Assembly (NCBI GenBank): GCA_027604665.1
Contig: JADGIZ010000680.1
Span: forward strand, 1 to 10,141
From: Polyrhizophydium stewartii
Lineage: Eukaryota > Chytridiomycota > Chytridiomycetes > Rhizophydiales
Length of the DNA: 10,141 bases
Reading direction: 5' to 3'
Below, one piece after another: positions 6,442 through 10,141 of this stretch. A model generated the notes under the pieces. The model had not been told where the DNA came from, searched no databases, and saw only the letters and a program-made list of their open reading frames with translations. The translations under genes were made by a program, and so were the position numbers. Numbering within the stretch: position 1 is the stretch's first letter; every line of letters starts with the position of its first letter.

Positions 6442-9400
6442 ATGTCGCTGCCGTCCACGCCTGCACTGCCCGCCTCGGGCCGCTTCTTTGTCAAGAACGT
6501 CGTCTCAGCCGACACCGTCGTGCTGCGCGGCAAACCCGCTGGCGGCCCACCGCCCGAGTACATGTTCTCGCTGGCCTATCTGAGCGCCCCGCGCCTCGGC
6601 TCGGCCAAGGAGCCCGAGAAGGAGGAGGTGCGTGTGCGGATGCGTGCGTGCGTGTGCACGTCGAGAGCGCCTTGCCGCTGCGCATTCCCCGCAGCCTCAG
6701 CCATCCCTCCTCGACCGGGCCGGTCGCTGCGCCTCTCCCGCACGGCTGGCCGCCGCCGTGCTGTGCGAGAGGAGCGGCCCCGCGGCTCCATGTGCGTGGC
6801 CAACAGCAGGTTCTGGCGTTCCAGGACGCGCGTGCGGGTGCGCCTGCCACCGGACGTGCTGCCGCGCACGCCAGCGTCGACCGCCGTCGGCAGCGCCGAG
6901 CAGCAAGATCGCTTGAGGCTTTCCCGATCGCTCGCGTCGGCTGACCCCTCGATCTCTGCGGCACTTGCTCTTGGGCGCTGCACACAGCCGTTTGCATTCG
7001 AGGCCCGCGAGTTCCTGCGCCGGCTCCTGGTCGGAAAGGAGGTCCAGTTCAAGGTCGAGTACACAACCACGTCCAACAACCGCAGCTTTGGCTCGCTCCA
7101 GATCCGCACGCCCGTCCTTGGCGAAACGAACGTCTCGAAGCTACTTGTCAAGGAGGGCTGGGCCAAGGTGCGCATGCCCGAGGGCAAGCGCCAGCCGTCC
7201 GAGTGAGAATTACACCGTGATTCAGATGCTCTGTGCGGTAGATGTCTGACTCGCAAGCGTCTTTGGCGCCGCCCTGCTGCCAGAGATCAGCTGGAGCTCT
7301 CTGAGCTCGAGACGCAGGCCAAGGAGGCCAAGAAGGGCATGTGGTCAGAGGCCACGGGCGTGCGTATATGCAGTCTCTGAATTGATACACGCCTTGCCGT
7401 GTGCTGACCCCAATGGTTGGTTGTATTTAGACTCGCAGTGTCTCGGCCACGTTCACTGGCGATGCGCGCGCATTTTTCGAGAAGCACAAGGGCAAGCCGA
7501 TCCCTGGTTCGTCTTGCCCTGTGGAGACGGCCCATTAATGCATCCTTGCTGACGAGTCGCCTTGCTGCGCGGCCACCAAGCCGTGATTGAGCAGGTTCGC
7601 GATGGATCCACACTCCGCGTCCTGTTGCTCCTGCCGGACTCGGCGGCTGGCAAGGTGCACCAAATGATTACGCTCTCGCTCACGGGCATCAAGGCTCCCG
7701 TGTATCGAAAGGACATGCCGAACATGCAGGATCTTGTTGAGCCGTTTGCCGAAGAGGCCAAGTTCTTTGTCGAGTCGCGCTTGCTGCAGCGCGACGTCCG
7801 CGTGGTGCTCGAGAGCGTCGGCAGCACCGGAGTCGTGTCCTTTTCGGGCACCGTGCAGTTCCCCGCAGGCAACATTGCCGAGGCGCTACTTGCCGAAGGT
7901 CTCGTCAAGCTTGTCGAGTGGAACCTGTCCACGCTGGCAAACAAGGCGAGCGCAGCCGCATACCGCGCGGCCGAGGACAAGGCCAAAACCAAGCAGCTGC
8001 GCCTCTGGCGTGGCTATGTGCACCCATCTGCGGGCCAGGCTGGCGCCGACGCGTTCGGCCCGGGCAGCGAGTACGAGGCCGTCGTGACGCGCATCCTCGG
8101 CGCAGACCAGGTTGCTGTCGAGCCTGTGGAGGCGCCCGGCAAGGAGCGCCGCGTGCAGCTTGCGTCTATCCGCGGCCCCAAGCGCGTGCGCAACGAGTCT
8201 GGCTTCGAGGTTGGCTACAACTACGAGGCGCAGGAGTATCTCCGCTCGCAGCTCGTCGGCCAGCGTGTGCGTGTCAAGCACGAGTTCACCAAGCCAGCCG
8301 AGAGCGAGTTTGGCGAGCGCGAGTGCGTGACCATTGTACTTCCGGCCGGAGGGGTCGACATTGGCGAGGCGCTCGTGTCCCGGGGACTGGCCAACGTCGT
8401 GCGCCATCGCAAAGACGACCACAACCGCTCGTCCGCGTACGACCAGCTGATTCTAGCCGAGGAGCGTGCGCAAAAGGCGTCCAAGGGCGTCCACTCGACC
8501 AAGGAGCTTCCCGTGCATCGGCTGGTTGATCTTTCGGCGTCGGCCGCGAAAGCGCGCCAGCATCTGCCGTACCTGCAACGCGCCAAGTCGGTCGCAGCGA
8601 TTGTCGACTTTGTCGCGAGTGGATCTCGCCTGCGCGTAACCGTGCCGTCGCAGTCGTGCCGCCTCGTCTTTGTGCTCTCGGGCATCCGGGCGCCGCGCAC
8701 GGCTCGCAACGCCAACGAAAAGTCGGAGCCGTACGGCGTCGAGGCGGCCGAGTACACTTCTCGCCTGGTGCTGCAGCGCGAAGTCGAGCTCATTTTCGAG
8801 GCATGCGACAACGTCGGAGGATTCATTGGCGCCGTTTTTGCGAAGACGGCCGAGGGCCACAAGGTCAACCTGGCTGTGGCTCTTCTCGAGCAGGGCCTCG
8901 CGACGGTGCACGACTACTCGGCGTCCCAGAGCTCGTTCACCAACCAACTCTACGACGCAGAGGCGCGCGCCAAGGCGGCGCGCAAGAATATATGGACCAA
9001 CTACGACCCGGCCACAGAACGGGCCGAGGCAGATGCGGCTGCCGGTGCAGCCGACGGCGCCGCTGACGCGGATAAGCCGCTAGAAGCTCACGAGGTTGTT
9101 GTGAGCGAGATTAGCTCCGAGGGTCACATTTACGTCCAGATCGAGGGCCCGGAACTGCACAAACTCGAGACCATGATGGCTGACTTTGCGGCGCACCACA
9201 GCGGCGCCGGCCAGCATGCGACGGCCCCGATGACGCCCAAGGCGGGTGACTACTGCAGCGCGCAGTTCGCCGTCGACAAGTGCTGGTATCGCGCGCGTGT
9301 GCGCAAAGTCAATGGCGCCAACTCATACACCGTGCAGTATATCGACTATGGCAACACCGAGACGGTGCCCGGATCACGTCTGCGCCCTCTGCCGCCGGCA

Positions 9401-9963
9401 TTCGCCACATCGCAACTCAAGGCGCAGGCAGTCGAGGCACGCCTGGCGTATCTCGATCTGCCTGCACCTGGCTCGGACTTTGCCGACGACGCTGTCGCGC
9501 TAATCCGTGCTGCCGCCGAGGGCCAGCGTCTCGCGGCCCAGGTCGCCGGCAAGGGCACGTCCGAGACTGGTGGCCCTTTGCTTCACCTCATCCTGTACGA
9601 CCTGTCGCGCATGCCCGCCGCCGGATCGTCGTCGGCAGCCCGCGCCATGTCCATCAACGAGCAGCTTGCCAGCGAAGGCCTAGCGCACGTGTCGCGTGCG
9701 TGGATGAAGCGCTTCGAGGCTGACCAGATCAAGCGCATCAAGAGCGGCGTTGCCGCCGTGACGTGGTCGCGCACCCAGACGCCCTCATCAAGCACCGAGA
9801 AGTCGCCCCTCGAGTACATTGTTGACGCGCAGGAGGGCGCCAAGAAGAGCCGCGTAAGTTGCTTGTGCTCTCTGTCTTTCCTGTCCGCGCGAGCGCTGAC
9901 AGGCATTGCGCGCAGATCAACCTGTGGCAGTACGGCGACTTTACCGCCGACGACGAGCTCTGA
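6442..9963 (+). CDS. SND1: Tudor-SN / staphylococcal nuclease domain protein (SND1, p100)
   Basis: Conserved eukaryotic RNA-binding protein linked in other organisms to transcription, splicing, RNA decay and stress granules. Exons 6442-6627, 6988-7202, 7284-7359, 7431-7506, 7581-9853 and 9916-9963 join to 957 aa (human SND1 is 910). SN1 is about 12-157 (GKPAGGPPPEY, APRLG, PFAFEAREFL, KKGMWS), SN2 about 160-331 (VIEQVRDGSTLRV, GYVHPS), SN3 about 341-490 and SN4 about 520-658 (ending KNIWTNYD). The Tudor domain is about 738-789, with all four aromatic-cage residues: Phe747, Tyr754, Tyr771 and Tyr774 (QYIDYGN). A partial SN fold follows, ending in the family signature NLWQYGDF plus an acidic tail. 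Introns are 360, 81, 71, 74 and 62 nt, each with a CTGAC branch site, and each junction restores conserved sequence. ATG 6442 has A at -3 and precedes the conserved SN1 start by about 12 residues. The first intron is unusually long and stop-free. An Ala/Asp-rich linker lies between SN4 and Tudor. Confidence 0.95.
6628..6987 (+). other. Long first intron of SND1, open in frame
   Basis: Donor GTGCGT at 6628, CTGAC branch near 6938, acceptor CACACAG ending at 6987. At 360 nt it is over three times the next longest intron here. It is a multiple of three and has no in-frame stop, so unspliced RNA would encode 120 extra Arg/Ser-rich residues in SN1 between KEPEKEE and PFAFEAREF, which are expected to be adjacent in the family. 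It begins with a GTGC-rich stretch (6628-6660) and contains a hairpin at 6733-6771. Two shorter introns flanking a small exon cannot be ruled out. Confidence 0.8.
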
Positions 9964-10020
9964 ATGAATCCTGAGGACCTCTTTTTCGCGTGTTCGTGAC
10001 TCAGCACGACTTTGACGCCG

Positions 10021-10141
10021 ACACCTCGGTCGCCCGCCCGCCGCCTGCCGCCCGCCGCCCGCCGCATGCCCGTCACGCCGCCCGCGCCGCCGCTGCCGCC
10101 GCTGCTGCCGCCGCCGCCGCTGTCCGCGACAGAGCGGCGGC
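10021..10141 (+). repeat. GCC/CCG-rich low-complexity tract at the right edge
   Basis: The last 120 bases are dominated by imperfect CCG/GCC/CTG triplets and run off the window. This could be a proline/leucine-rich coding N-terminus, or simple sequence between genes. Confidence 0.7.
10066..10141 (+). CDS. Possible start of a proline-rich protein, 3'-partial
   Basis: An ATG at 10066 opens a frame of 25 codons to the window end, beginning MPVTPPAPPLPP and continuing Pro/Leu-rich to ATERR. It lies about 100 bp after the SND1 stop, which is short for a promoter even here. No domain is recognisable and low-complexity GC-rich DNA stays open by chance, so this is only a candidate start. Confidence 0.2.
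   Translation, partial: MPVTPPAPPLPPLLPPPPLSATERR

Noticed and set aside
6628..6987. An intron-encoded snoRNA in the long SND1 intron
   Set aside because: No TGATGA-type C box is present. An H-box-like AGAGGA and an ACA occur, but they are only about 30 nt apart, too close for an H/ACA second hairpin.
1..10141. A biosynthetic cluster or novel defence/mobile system
   Set aside because: The genes are a tyrosinase and three ordinary cellular genes on mixed strands, with no transposase, terminal repeats, direct-repeat array or signs of transfer.

Overview
The window looks like nuclear DNA of a GC-rich fungus, most probably a basidiomycete. It carries eukaryotic housekeeping genes cut by short introns (mostly 60-107 nt, GT...AG, with a CTGAC-type branch site close to the acceptor), a fungal-type tyrosinase, short intergenic gaps and strong C/G bias at third codon positions. 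I cannot place it to genus.

Layout: (1) At the left edge is the 3' part of a tyrosinase gene (+, visible coding 170-1573). It holds the last CuA histidine, the whole CuB site and a long C-terminal extension; its 5' end is outside the window. (2) An intergenic stretch with a (CAC)n microsatellite and small upstream ORFs. (3) A five-exon gene (+, about 1897-4479) for a protein with two pleckstrin-homology domains separated by about 450 disordered residues; the arrangement recalls Opy1. (4) A gap of about 390 bp between convergent 3' ends. (5) A seven-exon gene (-, 6281-4874) for the PP2A leucine carboxyl methyltransferase (PPM1/LCMT1), rebuilt as 324 aa. (6) A 160-bp divergent promoter region. 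(7) A six-exon gene (+, 6442-9963) for Tudor-SN (SND1/p100), rebuilt as 957 aa with four SNase-like domains, a Tudor domain and a C-terminal partial SNase fold. (8) A GC-rich right edge where a new proline-rich reading frame may begin.

The four genes belong to different processes: phenol oxidation/melanin, phosphoinositide binding, PP2A regulation and RNA biology. This is an ordinary chromosomal neighbourhood, not a cluster or mobile element. No RNA genes, CRISPR arrays, transposons or evident novel system were found. The points most worth checking are gene-structural: an unusually long, stop-free first intron in SND1, an intron at the same site in both PH domains, a consistent local splice-signal pattern dominated by GTGCG donors, and the unresolved 5' exon boundary of the tyrosinase.
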